From contig NC_077243.1 in NCBI RefSeq assembly GCF_947179165.1, positions 52,876,001-52,940,000 of the forward strand: a stretch of DNA of 64,000 bases, in the 5' to 3' direction. Positions 1-12,054 of this stretch are shown here, piece by piece; the stretch's first letter is position 1, and each line of letters opens with the position of its first letter. Below the pieces are notes generated by a model that was given only the letters and a program-made list of their open reading frames with translations, was not told the origin of the DNA and made no database searches. The translations under genes were made by a program, and so were the position numbers. The stretch is from Solanum dulcamara (lineage: Eukaryota; Streptophyta; Magnoliopsida; Solanales; Solanaceae).

Positions 1-122
1 GGTCCAGCTTACAAGTGGTTTAATCTACGATTATCGATTGCACGGTTCAAGTCCGTGGTTGGTTATTATCAAATCTTAGTTCGGGTCCCTGACCCTCTGA
101 TAAACCATTAGTTTAAGTCCTT

Positions 123-137
123 ATCTACTCTCAGTTT
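123..137. repeat. Target-site duplication, left copy of short LINE insertion
   Basis: ATCTACTCTCAGTTT here is repeated exactly at 441-455, on the other side of the truncated LINE copy. The length and perfect match fit a LINE insertion rather than an LTR element (5 bp). Confidence 0.8.
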
Positions 138-440
138 GTAAAGGGGAGAGTCTCCCTCATTTATTGCTTTTCTAAATATTGTGAATAGAGAGGAGTCCAC
201 TCATAAGGTCTGTACCCTTTTTTCTAGTATTTAGAAAGCACCATATTGTATCGGGGATAAGTTGGACGACATTAGTAGGTTAACCGACTTATGAACTACT
301 ATAGGATCGGAGGTTAGGTTTATGTCCCCCTCCCTGTATTTTATATTTTCATGTATAATAAGGCTTGTGGGTGCTGCTCAACCTCTGGCTGTGCACGAGA
401 GGTGGGAGCCTCGTGTAGGGTCTATTCCCGAAAATATAAT
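138..440 (+). mobile_element. 5'-truncated LINE 3'-end copy with target-site duplication
   Basis: About 228 bp (138-365) align with the 3' end of the large LINE at 55845-56070. Shared blocks are the GGAGAGTCTCCCT palindrome, GAGAGGAGTCC, TTTCTAGTA, ATAGCACC-like, GGGATAAGT-like, ATGTCCCCCTCC and TATAATAAGG. The copy is flanked by 15-bp direct repeats, as expected from target-primed reverse transcription. Another ~75 bp (366-440) after TATAATAAGG does not match the large LINE and ends in AAAATATAAT; it could be a 3' transduction or a divergent tail. It is too short to code for anything. Confidence 0.75.
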
Positions 441-455
441 ATCTACTCTCAGTTT
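441..455. repeat. Target-site duplication, right copy of short LINE insertion
   Basis: Perfect repeat of ATCTACTCTCAGTTT at 123-137. LTR sequence of element A resumes after it. Confidence 0.8.
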
Positions 456-1256
456 TGGGTTAAGGTTTCAGGCTTTTAGGATGGTTCGGTTCAAGTTCGG
501 AAAATCAGTGTCATTATTGGAACTATATCAGATCCTTTCTTTTTACTTTAACTATATTTTCTCCTATCGAGCTTATGGGGGTCCATTCAAGTTGTTATCT
601 TAGACTTGTGCATGACCGTATCCATCGGATTTATGAGAGCCCATCGGATTTAGCTAGTTTCTTTTCTTTGTGTGTTGTGTACGCTCGTGTACTTACCTAC
701 ATTTACCTCTTACCCTAACTTTGGTTGTGGTTACCTTCTTGCATTTCAATTTACTTTTTCTTATCTTGCTCAGTCGACGTATAATTCCTACTGGGTACCT
801 GTTATTTTGGTACTCATACTACACTCTATATCTGTTTTCATGATACAAGTCTGAGTACTAATTATCAGCGTTGATTTTAAGCTAGTTGTAATGGTCGAGA
901 CGAGGGTGAGCACATAATATTCTGAATTTACCCATCTCTTTTTATATATATTATGTCTGTATTTTGCGCTTTGAGACAGTCTTGTTTCTGTGGTCTACTT
1001 TTGGGACTTGTACACTTTTTATTGTAGCTTTGTAGTTGTAACTTTCAGGTTCAGGGAGGGATCATTTTATTTGTATATATTTTCTTAGCTTTCGCCGTTC
1101 AGTTATGTTCTTATTTTTTTATTTGTGTTTTTAGTTGTATGGTTGGTCTTCTACCTTGAAATCCCATTACTCATTATTTTAGGATATGGGTCGGCTTGCC
1201 TACTGGTGGGACATAGTAGGCGCCATCGCGAACTGAGAAATCAGATCGTTACAAGT

Positions 1257-1274
1257 TGATATCAGAGCCCTAGG
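1257..1274 (+). other. Primer binding site of element A (iMet tRNA type)
   Basis: TGATATCAGAGCCCTAGG lies 3 bp after the LTR end and matches the plant initiator-Met tRNA 3'-end complement (TGGTATCAGAGC) except for one G-to-A change. It marks the start of the internal region on the + strand. The following leader (CTCACTTGTATAGAGCTAACATC region) is shared with elements C and D. Confidence 0.85.
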
Positions 1275-1469
1275 TTCATCGGTCTCACTTGTATAGAGCT
1301 AACATCTAGTAGAGATCTGCGGATCGGTGTGGAGATGTCCGCGACTTATCTTTAGTAGGCTACAAGATATCCTTAGGAACGTGTCTCTTTTGTATCATTG
1401 TCGTATGTCTTATCTATTTCTAAAAATCTCGCTTGACTTATTCTTATATATTTATATATTGTGCCCCTT

Positions 1470-2990
1470 GATTGAGTATGAGTCCAAAGCCTTTAGTTAA
1501 GCCATTGCATATTTCGACCCCGATAGGTGATTCTTTAGTAGTGGATCAGGTCTTTAGATCTTATATGGTGACTATTCAGGGGTGAGACACTAGGGTTGAT
1601 CTCATTTTACTTGATATGGTAGATTTTCACTTGATTATAGGCATGACTGGTTATCTCCTCACCGCGCGGTCTTGTATTTCTATGCCAAGACCATTACCTT
1701 AGCCATGCCAGGTATTCCGCTGGTGGTATGGCATACCTCTTGCAGTCTCACATTGGTTGGGGTGATCTCTTTTATTTGAGCTCAGGTGTTAGTGCCTGGT
1801 GGATGTTTGGCATATTTGGCTTATGTTATAGATGTTAGTAGGGGGAGATCTACGATTGATTCAGTGCCTATAGTTTGAGAGTTTGGCCTTCCCTCATATC
1901 GCGATATTGACTTTGCCATTGATGTAGAGCTATGAACTTATCCTATTTCAATCCTATGGTACCGTATGCTCCCCACACAGCTCAAGGAGCTGAGTATTTA
2001 GCTTCAAAATCTCTTAGATAAGAGATTCATTCAGTCTAGCATACCACCTTAATCCTGTTTGTTCAGAAGAAGGATGGTACTAAATGGATATGTATTGATT
2101 ACAGGCAGTTAAACAAGGTGATGGTGAAGAACCATTACCCCATGCCTAGGATTGATGATCTATTTGACTAGCTTTTGGGTGCTGTGGTATTTTCAAAGAT
2201 TGATTTGAGATTCGTCTACCATGAGTTAAGGATTAGGGTAGTGGACGTCTCTAAGACCATATTTAGAATTTGTTATGGCCACTATGAGTTCCTAGTAATG
2301 TCTTTTGGATTGACTAATACCCCTGTCGTATTCATGGACTTGATGAATTGGGTATTTAGGCCATTCTTAGACTCATTTGTCATAGTCTTCATCGATGACA
2401 TTCTGGTATACTTGTAGAGTCGGGATGAGTATGAGCAGCATTTGAGAGTAATGCTCCATACTTTGAGAGATCAGTGGCTTTATGGTGTCCAAGGATGGCT
2501 TTATGGTAGATCCGACAAAGATTGAAGCAATTCATGATTGGGCCAGGTCCACCTCTATGACTGAGATTGGTAGCTTCGTTGGATCGGCAAGGTACTACAA
2601 TAGTTTATTGAGGGATTTTCTACTATAGCAGTACCTTTGACTGGGTTGAGTCACCAAGATATTCCTTTTATGTGGTCAGAGGAGTATGAGAGGAGCTTTT
2701 TGAGACTCAAATAGTTACTTACCACCCCTATTATATTACATCTTCCAGTTGAGGGTGAGGGATTCACCATTTATTATGATGCATCATGCATTGGTTTGGG
2801 TTGTATACTGATGCAGCAGGGATGGGTTATTGCCTATGCATCGAGGCAACTTAAGTTGCATTAGTGCAACTACCCACTCATGACTTAGAGTTGGCAGCGG
2901 TAGTTTTTGTGCTTAAGATTTTGAGGCACTACCTATATGGAGTTCGATGCAACATTTACACTGATCACAGGAGCAAGGTTAGTATCATGG
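1470..2990 (+). pseudogene. Element A pol remnant: protease, RT, RNase H start (gag missing)
   Basis: Translation in shifting frames gives Ty3/gypsy pol. A protease tail (..PIGDSLVVDQVFRSYMVTIQG..) starts near 1510. The N-terminal RT part is at about 1960-2160. RT core is at 2175-2415, with MSFGLTNTP and the catalytic FIDDILVY box intact, followed by a TAG. The connection (IEAIHDWAR-like) is near 2520. RNase H start is at about 2760-2975 ([24 protein letters not shown]). Gag is absent between primer site and protease, a short deletion lies near 2480, and stops and frameshifts occur throughout. Homology breaks at about 2976 inside RNase H. Not functional. Confidence 0.85.
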
Positions 2991-2994
2991 TTTT

Positions 2995-3330
2995 ATGTCG
3001 CCTACAGTTAGAGGTAGTGCTCAGAGTGTCGTTGATGATGCTTTAGATGACCAGACTGAGGTCGATCATGATTCGTTTTATGCTTTCATAGGTCATCCAG
3101 AGGTTGAGGATCCAGGTATTGGTTGTAGTTTCCTCATTTCCTTGTTTTGCTCTATATTTCTCATTTTATATGGTTTTGGGGTTTTCATACCCATACGTGT
3201 CTTCTTGGCTTGTTAGTTACCTAATGACTATTGTGACTTCCTTATCTGGACTCATGTGTGTGTGTTTTAGCTTCGTAAATGATTTCTTTTACTAGTGGAT
3301 CGACTAGGTTGATTTCCTATTTTGAGTAGT
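2995..3330 (+). pseudogene. Displaced gag-tail/protease-like fragment in element A
   Basis: Directly after the RNase H break, the reading SFYAFIGHPEVE resembles the end of chromovirus gag. About 80 bp later the DNA (ACCCATACGTGTCTTCTTGG) resembles the protease region that codes for PGSTYSYVSS. Near 3290 an ACTAGTGGATCG stretch fits the LVVD part of protease. This would place protease after RNase H, the wrong order, so a second element copy or a template switch is involved. Open frames here are only 60-73 codons. The assignment is tentative. Confidence 0.4.
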
Positions 3331-4850
3331 GACGGCTGAGAAACTCCCCGCGCCTTGTCTTGATGGTTCTGTTTCGAGTTTGTGGCTGAGCTAGTTAGTT
3401 TCCTTTTTTGTCTGCCTTATTGTTGATTTTGCGGTGGTGCTGTTTCTTATTAGGTAGGTGTCCAGACCAACTTTGTTTGGTGTTGGGAGTTATGGTGCTG
3501 GTGGTTTTGGTTGGATTGGAAGGTTGCCGTAGTTAGAAGTTATCCCATTGGGTTAGTGGTTGAATGGTTCTTCATACAATTGTGATTAACTAGCTTTTAT
3601 TTGATTAGTAATGCCCCTCTCTACCATTCTAGTTTTCTTGGCTTAGATGGTTGTCCTCATTTACTTTGCCTCAATTGGTTCATAGTTGAAAGGTTGGCTG
3701 TCAAGGTAGTATGTGATAGAGATGTAGCATCTTTGGAGTTACGATAGAGTTTGCTTGTTGATTGTCTTTATGCCTTATTGGTTTTTCTAGTTCTTAGACA
3801 TCGGAGTTGAGGTTTACTCTCTTTTACCTACTTGGTGGAGAAGTTGGTTGTAAATCTCATATACAGGATGGGTTCAAGGTAATTCATCGAGTGTGGGATT
3901 TTGAATTTGTTAAGGATGAAAATCTTGATTTTGGCATATTCGGTAGATTGCGGTGTTTATGAGTGGGAGTAGATGCCTTTGGACTATTAATGATCGGTTG
4001 CTTATGCTTGTGCACCGTCTATCGACTTGGTTTCCCTTGGACTAGGATGATTGGCTCAGGCTTACGGAGGCAGAGTGTTTTGTGGGCACACGATGCCAGT
4101 TTTTCAAAAGTTTCCATGGTAGAAGTGAGTCACTAGGGTTGAACTCAATGCGGTCTTATCTTTTGCGGTACAATCGTCCTTTGGAGTAGAGTGTTCAGTT
4201 CCAGAAGGAGAATTTCAACTTGGTTTCTTAGTTTTTCAAGTTGAGATTAGGGTTTGGGGCTTTGCTCGGGGTGTCTTCTTGCTTTGGTTGTTTTCATCCT
4301 CCGATGTTTAGATAGAGTATGTAACCCCTTCAATATTGGTGTTATATGGTTCGGTATACTATTTTGGATGCCGTTAAAGGTTTTCAGGATAGCTAAGGAC
4401 TGACAGAACGCTCTTAGTGTCTTTAAGAAAAGGATTTGGAAGCATAAGATCTGCCATGGTCTTATATTGCTCATTTAGGTGGTTTTGGTTTAGTTTTGTT
4501 CATCATCAGTTGAAATCCTGTGTTTTTGGTCAAGTTCAGGTGAAGCGAGCAAGAGTTAGAGCCCAAGAAAGGACTGGAGGAGTTTTTGGAATTAGAAGTG
4601 AATTTTAGAATTTTCCTCTCAACTGAGTTCTGTGATGGCGTTGTTCTATCCAAGGGGGTGTCTGAGGTTCTTGCGAAGTGTGTGTGACCAGAACCCTTTT
4701 CCTTTCATTCCTCCAGGCTGTGACTGTGCTTTTACTTTTTCAATGAAGGTTCTTTTAGTAGTGGATGATGTAATCACTTTGAAGATTATTTTTGAATTTT
4801 TTTATAAAAAGACCATTTTACCCCTCTCTTTAGTTGCCTCGAATCATTTC
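3331..4850. other. Unassigned decayed sequence
   Basis: About 1.5 kb without recognisable protein motifs. The small open frames (4247-4474, 4417-4608, 4471-4653, 4632-4853) overlap on both strands and look like chance. It lies where the integrase and 3' part of element A would be expected, so it may be heavily eroded or rearranged retroelement DNA, but I cannot show that. Confidence 0.3.
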
Positions 4851-5265
4851 TAGTTGGTACTGGGTGTTGGTTTTAGATATTCCTATGAAAGGTCGAGTCT
4901 TTGAAAATTTTGAGTTTTCATAAGCTTTAAGTGTTCAAAATTGATATTTGGGGTCAACCAGAGCTATGGGTCTCGAAATAGAATTTCACCAATTCCAAGA
5001 GCTAGGGAATATGGAAATTGATCTGAGAGAGTTTACGAAATCATTTTTGGAGTTGTAACAAAATTTGAGGTCTTGAGTTGAGAATTTGAGGAATTTTAGG
5101 CCAAGGTTTGACTTTGGTCAACTTTTGGAGTTTTGATGCTCGGAATGAAATTCCAACAAATCCATTAGATTCGGGGGATGGTGTTTGGTCTAGAAGAAGT
5201 GTTGGTTGAATTTTAGAGGTCCTGAGCCTATTATGGTATTTTGAAGGCCTAAGTTAGTTTAGTTG
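4851..5265 (+). repeat. LTR-like sequence of uncertain family
   Basis: T-rich, non-coding. It contains GACTTTGGTCAAC and phrases such as 'gaatttcaccaattcc' in the style of LTR U3 regions, but I could not align it with the other LTRs in the window. It abuts the recognisable 3' LTR part of element A at about 5270. Confidence 0.35.
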
Positions 5266-6944
5266 TGACTTTTTGAGTTTTGGGTCTAGGAGACCTCAAA
5301 TTCAAATTATGATGGTCCCACCAGCTCCAAAATGTCCAAATTAGGTTGGTAGCATTGCTCAAGGCAATCATATGAGTTTGAGACCATTTGGCGCTTTTGA
5401 CTTTGAATGTTAGCCTATGGTTGACTTTGGTCAACATTCTTTGAAAATACATTTGGATAAAAATTTTGACAGCTCGGTTAGTTCAAGAATAATGATTTTG
5501 GTCTAGAACGACCCTTCATTTGCTTCCCGAGGCTTCCGGTCTAATCTCAATGCCCGTTGTGGAATTTGGCTCAAAATGACACTTGGGTGTGGGACCCAAT
5601 TTTTCATTAAAATGACCTCATATGGAAATTTTGAATGCGCCATTGAGTTTGGAAAATCGAATATTATGGGGTAGCATATCTCATTTGCGCGTACGGGGTT
5701 TCGAACGAATCCTGAGCACCTCGTCGGAGATTTTGGACTGTGCCAAAAATAAGTGTTGTAGTACTGCTGCAGGTGTCCTCATTTTGGGTTTTCTCGAACA
5801 TTATAACCCCATATCTTGAGCTATAGAGCTCCAAATTAGGAGATTCAAAAGGTAAACTTGTGAGATTTTTTGAGGAGAACACATTATGGAGCTCAGACAC
5901 TGATTTGAGAGTTTGGGGTGAGGTATATATATCCATTTTTGCTGCTGCCATTGTCATTTTTGAATTGAAATTTTAATGGATTTTGGAGGATTGTAACTTG
6001 ATCATTTTAACTCTATTTTTAGTAATTCTTTAGACTAACTTGTGGGTTTTTCCGTAAGGAACATCATAGTGTGCTTACTTTAGGTTGTGGTGGTGTCGTT
6101 TTTGAGAAAATTACTGCTTATAGATGCTTCCTTATTTGGTTTTTTAGCTTGAAATGTATTCGTGTTGTTTTCCAACCCCATACTGTTTATCAATTTGATT
6201 TGTGAGCTTGGGGTGCTGTATTGGTCTAGTTTTTGGGGTCAATTTCGGAATTCTCGACGTGGGTGGCACAATCTTGTTTTAGACTCAATTTTGGGTCCAT
6301 CTTTGAAAAATATAAATTTAGTGTCAAAATGTCCGTATTGATGAGGTAATTACTATTTTGTTAGCGTAAAGGCAATTGAAGGGGTTTTGGAGGTACTGTC
6401 TTTGGTTGTGGTTATCTTCTCGCATTTTAGTTTACTTTTACTTATCTTGTTCAGTTGGCCTATGATGCCTACTGGGTACCTGCTTTTTTGGTACTGATAC
6501 AACACTTGACATCTATTTTCGTGATGCAGGTTTGAGTACTAACTATCAGCATTGATTTTGAGCCAACTGCAGTCGTGACTAGAGATGAGGGAGAGCACAC
6601 AACGTTTTGAATTTACCCATCTCCCTCTATATATATTTTTGTCTGTCTTTTGTGCTATGAGAAAGTCTTGTTTCTGTGGTCCACTTTTGGGACTTTTACT
6701 CTTTTTGTAGCAGCTTTGTACTTGTAACTTCCAGGTTCTGGAAGGGATCTTTTTATTTGTATATATTTCTCTTAACTTCCATCGTTCAGTTATCTTCTTG
6801 TTTTTCTAATTTATGGTTTTAGTTGTTTGGTTGGTCTTATATCCTAACATCATATTACTCACCGTTTTGGGATATGGTCCGGCTTGCCTACTGGTGGGTT
6901 ATAGTAGATTCCATCACGACCTGAGAAATTGGGTCGTGATAACA
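5266..6944 (+). repeat. 3' LTR of element A
   Basis: From about 5290 it aligns with the forward LTR at 24120-24560 (GACTTTGGTCAACATTCTT, CTTCCGGTCTAATC, TCCATATGAGG-type blocks). From about 6390 it aligns with the 5' LTR (CTACTGGGTACCTG, CCACTTTTGGGACTT, GGCTTGCCTACTGGTGGG). It ends at 6944 (..GTGATAACA). The U3 start is unclear because homology fades above 5270. Confidence 0.7.
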
Positions 6945-7233
6945 CCTCCCTTAGAATTCCCTCCTCTACTTGTTTAAACTCTTTGATCATTCATTTTATT
7001 GAGGGTATAATACTAAACTCTCTTTATTGATAATTAAAATTTAACGATTTACAGTATGTTGTATTTTCTTTGTTTCGACTCTACAAGATGTTAGAACACT
7101 TTCATTCTTCGTATTCAAATTCTTTTAAATACCGTTCTTTGTGGGATTCGACTCTGACCTTATGTGTTAGGGTTTATACTTGCTAAAGATTGCCTATACC
7201 TTGAATCATAAGAGTTATGCTTGAGTGTTATCA
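6945..7233 (+). repeat. Athila-type 5' LTR remnant (3' portion)
   Basis: The segment GTGGGATTCGACTCTGACC near 7140 is typical of Athila LTR ends and recurs as GTGGGATCGACCCCGACTC at about 14386 in the second Athila-type LTR. It ends ..TGTTATCA just before the primer site. The left part of the LTR is missing, cut where element A ends. Confidence 0.7.
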
Positions 7234-7238
7234 AAAAA

Positions 7239-7256
7239 TGGCGCCATTGCTGAGGA
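7239..7256 (+). other. Primer binding site of Athila-like element B (tRNA-Asp type)
   Basis: TGGCGCCATTGCTGAGGA matches the Athila/Tat-style primer site TGGCGCCGTTGCCGGGGA with three transitions. It lies 5 bp after the LTR end and fixes the + orientation of element B. Confidence 0.85.
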
Positions 7257-7359
7257 ATAGTGATTAGAGTTCTTTTATTGAAGTTTGTGATCTACTTTGA
7301 TTATAGTAGAACTCTCTTACTATTGATTTCTTATTTTTTTTGTTAGTGAAGATATTAGC

Positions 7360-9090
7360 ATTCACAAGAGTAAAGCTGCTAGTCTACATGGTCAAAATGA
7401 GGACATCGAGAACTTAAATAATGTCAATGTTGGCCAAAGGGGAAGTTCCAGTGAAATAAGGTTAACCCCAACTATGGATAATGCAATCTTTCATGTGACT
7501 GGGATGATGCTACAGTTGCTACAAATGAAAGGCTTCTTTGGTGGACTTGCTCATGAGGACCCTCATGACCACATTTGAAATTTCTTGGCTATGTGTAGCC
7601 TATTATCCTTCAAGAACATATCTCAAAATTCCATACGATTGGGGTTGTTTCCCTTTTCTCTAATGGGGGAAGAAACGAAGTGGTTAGCCGAGATACCAAA
7701 GGACTCAATTACTTCTTGGGAGGAGCTTACAGATGTATTCTAGGAAATATTTTTCCGTCCCTCAAAGTTGTTGAAATTGAGGGACATAATTCAAAACATC
7801 AAGCGAGTTAATAGTGAGATGATTCATGAAATATGGTTGAGGTTCCAAAAGTTGCTCTTACAATGTCCTACTCATGGGTTGTCGAATAATGTTCCGATGC
7901 AGTATTTCTATCATAGTCTTTATAGCGTGAATAAAGGAGTGGTTGATCAACTCATTAGAGGTGGGATTATGCGTCAACCATTTTTTGTGGCATCGGCATT
8001 GCTTGATGAGATGAATAAATTCAATCGTGCATGGTACACAGAGAGGATCATGCGTCTCCTCAAAATATTGGGCTGACCAACGAACAATTGGAGAAAAACC
8101 ATGAACATAATAAGAATATGGCAAAGCTGATGACCTAAATTAACTTGTTGTCAAAACATATCATGGGTGGTGATTATAGGATCATGAATGTAGTAGATGC
8201 TAATAGTGGGTTAATCCCAAAGTATGCTAAGTTTGATGCAAACACTTGTATCCACTGTATTACTGCAGATGCTGACACAGAGTTAGCCGATGCTTATTCC
8301 TCAGATACCATCATTGCTTCTTCTCCGAGAAATGTACAATGAAGAGGTCCAATTTTCGCGAACAAGCGAGGGGTTCTCATCCGAGCTATCAAAGGCAAGG
8401 TGAGAATCAAGGTTGAAACAAATACTGTGAAGGTGGTTGGAGCAAAAGAGAAAGGGATTGTGTGATAGAGACACCAATTGGAGAGAAATCCATGGTGATA
8501 GAGATCATTATTTGGCTCCTCATGATCGTCCAAATCCCAAGTAACCAAATGCTGATCCCGAGACATTTTGGACCACGAATATGCTTGATCGAATCCTAAA
8601 CAAGGTGGAGTGATCAGATAAAGTACTCAAGGAGATGAATGCTAATTTCTCCTCTTTGAACCAAACACTGACCTCTCATTTTGAGTCTATCAAGTAACTC
8701 GAGGCATAAATGGGTCAAATTTTGGCTCACTTGAATCTGAGACCAAAAGGAGGTCTCCCTAGTGATACGGTGGATAATCCAAAGAATAACTATGCACAAT
8801 GTATGGCAATATTAACTGGGAGAGGTAAGATTTTCTGAAATAAAGTGTCCAATGATGAAGCGGCCAGCTTAAGCAAGGGGAAACCTATTATTTTTGAAAG
8901 TTATGAATTAGCTGAATAGCTGAACAATGAATCATCCAATGAGGTGGATGACATATAAAAAATTATTGATTCTGGTGAAGTTAAAAAGTCCAATGTGGGA
9001 GTTGTTCCACCCGCAGTACCTATAAAGCTGGTTCCCAAGGTAAATCCTCCATTCTCTCAAATGATTAAAAAGGAGAGATGAATATGCAAA
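7360..9090 (+). pseudogene. Athila-like gag (decayed)
   Basis: The reading starts near 7360 (KAASLHGQNED..). The capsid-like Retrotrans_gag region follows at about 7540-8060, with HEDPHDHI-stop-NFLAMCS, RLGLFPFSLMGEE, EIPKDSITSWEELTDVF and LLLQCPTHGL. A proline/charged tail follows at 8640-9060, including LRPKGGLPSDTVDNPKNN, typical of Athila gag before protease. Several stops (near 7576, 7741, 8074) and a frameshift make it non-functional. Gag would form the virus-like particle. The longest open stretch is 102 codons at 7768-8076. Confidence 0.8.
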
Positions 9091-9099
9091 GTTCCAAAA

Positions 9100-9373
9100 G
9101 TTTCTTTCCATCTTACAAACCCTTTATATCAATCTCCCGTTGGTTGAGGTATTGTCAGAGATTGTCGGTTATGCTAAATTTATGAATGAGTTGGTGATAA
9201 AAAAGGAGAGCATGGATTTTTTGACTATTGAGGTATCTCATAGTTGTAGTACTATTATGTCGAGCAATGTGGTATTAAAGAAAGATGATCTGAGTGCATT
9301 TACTATTCCTTGTACTATTGGGATGTACCAATTTGCTAAAACATTATGTGATTTGAGGGTGAGCATATATTTG
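9100..9373 (+). pseudogene. Athila-like protease, first half (split by solo LTR)
   Basis: An open frame reads AFTIPCTIGMYQFAKTLCDLRVSIYL. In Athila the motif is CDLGAS, the aspartic-protease active site; here Gly-Ala is changed to Arg-Val, so the site is lost. The reading stops at the solo LTR inserted at 9374 and resumes after 12515 with LIPYAIFKKLGLGEPKPT. Confidence 0.8.
9369..9373. repeat. 5-bp target duplication ATTTG, left
   Basis: ATTTG directly before the solo LTR; the same 5 bp follow it at 12511-12515. Five bp is the normal Ty3/gypsy duplication length. Confidence 0.75.
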
Positions 9374-10078
9374 TGTCATGATCGAACTCCGTAGGCCATG
9401 ATTGGTGACCGAATTGGGCACCGATATATTTCCTTAGCCCTACTTAGCGTGTTAGCAGAATAAACAAAAGTAGAAATCGAAAAGAGATCGCTAGAGAGCA
9501 CACAAAAAAAGATGTAGCACACGAAAGTCGTTAAGGCCGTCACTGAACACAAGCCCAAAACATATATACATAACCCACATCACAAGTCTATAGACCTCTA
9601 TAAAATGATAGTCTAGTCATATGGCAGGACAGGGCCCCGTCGTACCCTTAACCAATATGTACAAATGTACAATAGAAACTTTAGTACCAAAATAGGGCTC
9701 TGGACAAAGGAGCACTGCCAACTAACAGGGTGGATGTCCTAAGTGAGCGGATCAACAAACCGAGCATCTGTACCTGTGGGCATGAAATACAGCCCCTCGA
9801 AGAAAGGGGGTCAGTACAGAAAATGTACCGAGTATGTAAAGCATGGACTGTAATAAGTAAAGTGATTACTAGAGTAGAATGTGCAAAAATGAGCAAAGTA
9901 TCCAGAAATATAAAAATGCTTATCATAACCATAGATAAGGTATGCAGAAAAATATATGCCATATTTGTCCCCATTATGGGACTCCGTGAATAAATCGTGG
10001 TCGCCGCCCTATCACCGGCGCCACAGCACATCATAACTTCAGAGTAGGAAATATCTCTGTAATGAATCATATCATATC

Positions 10079-10110
10079 AGATGGTCATATCATATCATAT
10101 CATATCATAT
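10079..10110. repeat. (CATAT) microsatellite
   Basis: Tandem CATAT/ATATC units with one interruption (GATGGT) inside the 3.1-kb solo LTR; related units begin at about 10068. Confidence 0.85.
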
Positions 10111-12054
10111 GTGTACATGTCACATCATAACTCCACAAATCCCATGTACAGGCCGTACCTTCCCTCTCACGTTGGGGCATGCCGAATAATGCAGAGAAGT
10201 ACGCATGATAACAAAACCTAGCCCGAGCTTAGTGAAGGTAGCATTGAGGCATCCACGAGTGGAGTAGTAAGAAACTATATGCAATTTAAAATACAAGACA
10301 TTTCCAGAGACTCGAGAGCATAACTCTGATGACAAGTCATATAAGAGAAATTGAGCGATAATCATAGTGTATGTCTTTCAGAAGTCACGATGGTCTATGC
10401 CCAAATAGTCTTTCTGAAATCGTTTCCATATTTCAAAATATATTTTGGGGCTCAGTGGACTAATTTAAATAACAATCGTTTAATATTTGGAAGCATAGCA
10501 AAAAGTTTCCTTTGAATTCTACTCAACATAAGTCAAATAGAATAATTAAAATGAGTTATCGTTCAAAATCAAGACAAGAGTCATATCAAGTACCATTTTA
10601 AAGTTACTATGGATTACATCAAAATAGAACTTCTGAAATTATATACTCGTATCAAAGCGTAATAAAATATCTTTTGGGAAATCAAGAAATTGGCCATTCT
10701 AGTGGCTCTAGGAATAGGAACTTCCTTGGAACCATATAAAATTCATATATTTGTTGCATAAGAAAGATTAGCTTTACATACTTATGCCAAATAATGCCAA
10801 GATAAAGAATAAGCTCATACTTATGCCAAAAACATGCCAAAAAAGGAAACGTTAGCTTTACATACCTCTTACAGATTACTCTTAATACGTTCGCCTCGTC
10901 GTCTATTGAACCTATTTAACATGAAAGTGATATGAATATCAACCATCCCTGACTTTTCATCATCTTAAGTTGCACACTAGTATTCATAGAACTCATTTCC
11001 TCGCTCATCTTCTCGACTAGTTCTTTAGCTAGTTAAGGAGTTAGAGAAAATTGGGCAGCACCTCCCCTATAACATTCCCTATCCGAATTTCCAATTAGAC
11101 CCCTAATCACTACAGCCAACAAAAAACAACATCCTGCAGCTCATATACAAATAAAACATGGCAATATTACACAACATAAGCTCCAAACAACTTGCTAAAA
11201 ATTACAATATCAAAATAGGGTTTCTAGTCTTTATTTCGCAACACCTTTAATTATATGAAATGAGGGGTCATGTCGATGCAACCATAATCCCCCACATATA
11301 TTTTAGAAAACGTTTAGGCCCTGAAACATACCACAAGCACAACACCTTGCTTCGACTATAATTTAACTATAGCGACTCCAATTTAGTTAATTTCGAATGT
11401 CAAGCCCCTATATGGATTTTTTATACTTTAAGAAATATAAAAGGCGTGTAATACCTCCCAAAACACACCATAAAATTCAAATTGAAAGGAAATACCTCAC
11501 CTTACCCGAAATTAGCCAAAACTTGCCAAAAGTCGCCTCGGAAGTTCGTCTAGCGCGACTGAAATATCGTGGCTGTTTGTTGTCCACTTGGTGATAATAC
11601 AAAAATTAAATTTATATTATTAACACCCTCATAAAATGTCCAAACCCTTATCAAAATGTGGGAGAAGAGAACCAAGTCATACCTTGCTAAAACTTGTCTC
11701 GGAAGTTCTCTTAACATGCTAAAAATTAACGGACTATTTGTATCTCTTCCTTGCTTTCCCAAATGAGATTTTACGTTGTTAAACACTTCTATATCATCGT
11801 ATTATACCTTAAATAATTAATTTATGGAGAGAGAATCGGGGCCTTACCTTGAATTTGATGGAACCCATAGCTAGTCTCTCTAGCTCCTCTAGTTCTCTCA
11901 AAATTTGGCTAAGGAATAGATGCTGAAATGAGAGATTAGTCATCCTAACACACATATATACCCTTTCTTAGGAGGTGACACGTGGCATCCCCCTAAAGTG
12001 CTACCTCACGCCATGCAACCTCCCATATGCTGCCACGTGGCAGTGGGGTCTACC

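Larger units (their letters stand above)
1..1253 (+). repeat. 5' LTR of chromovirus-type element A (left end outside window)
   Basis: This stretch aligns by eye with the 3' LTR ending at 6944: both share blocks such as CTACTGGGTACCTG, a GAGGGTGAGCACA-type block, GGGACTT and GGCTTGCCTACTGGTGGG before the end. The LTR ends near 1253 (..GTTACA), directly before an iMet-type primer site. Positions 1-122 resemble the degenerate GTTCAAGTCC/GTTTAAGTCC repeats of the C LTR minisatellite. A short LINE copy (138-440) interrupts it. Short open frames inside (322-603, 672-854) match no protein I know and are treated as chance. Confidence 0.75.

Noticed and set aside
9681..10070. 129-codon frame on the minus strand as a gene
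   Set aside because: It lies wholly within a solo LTR, shows no protein motif and overlaps a frame on the other strand.
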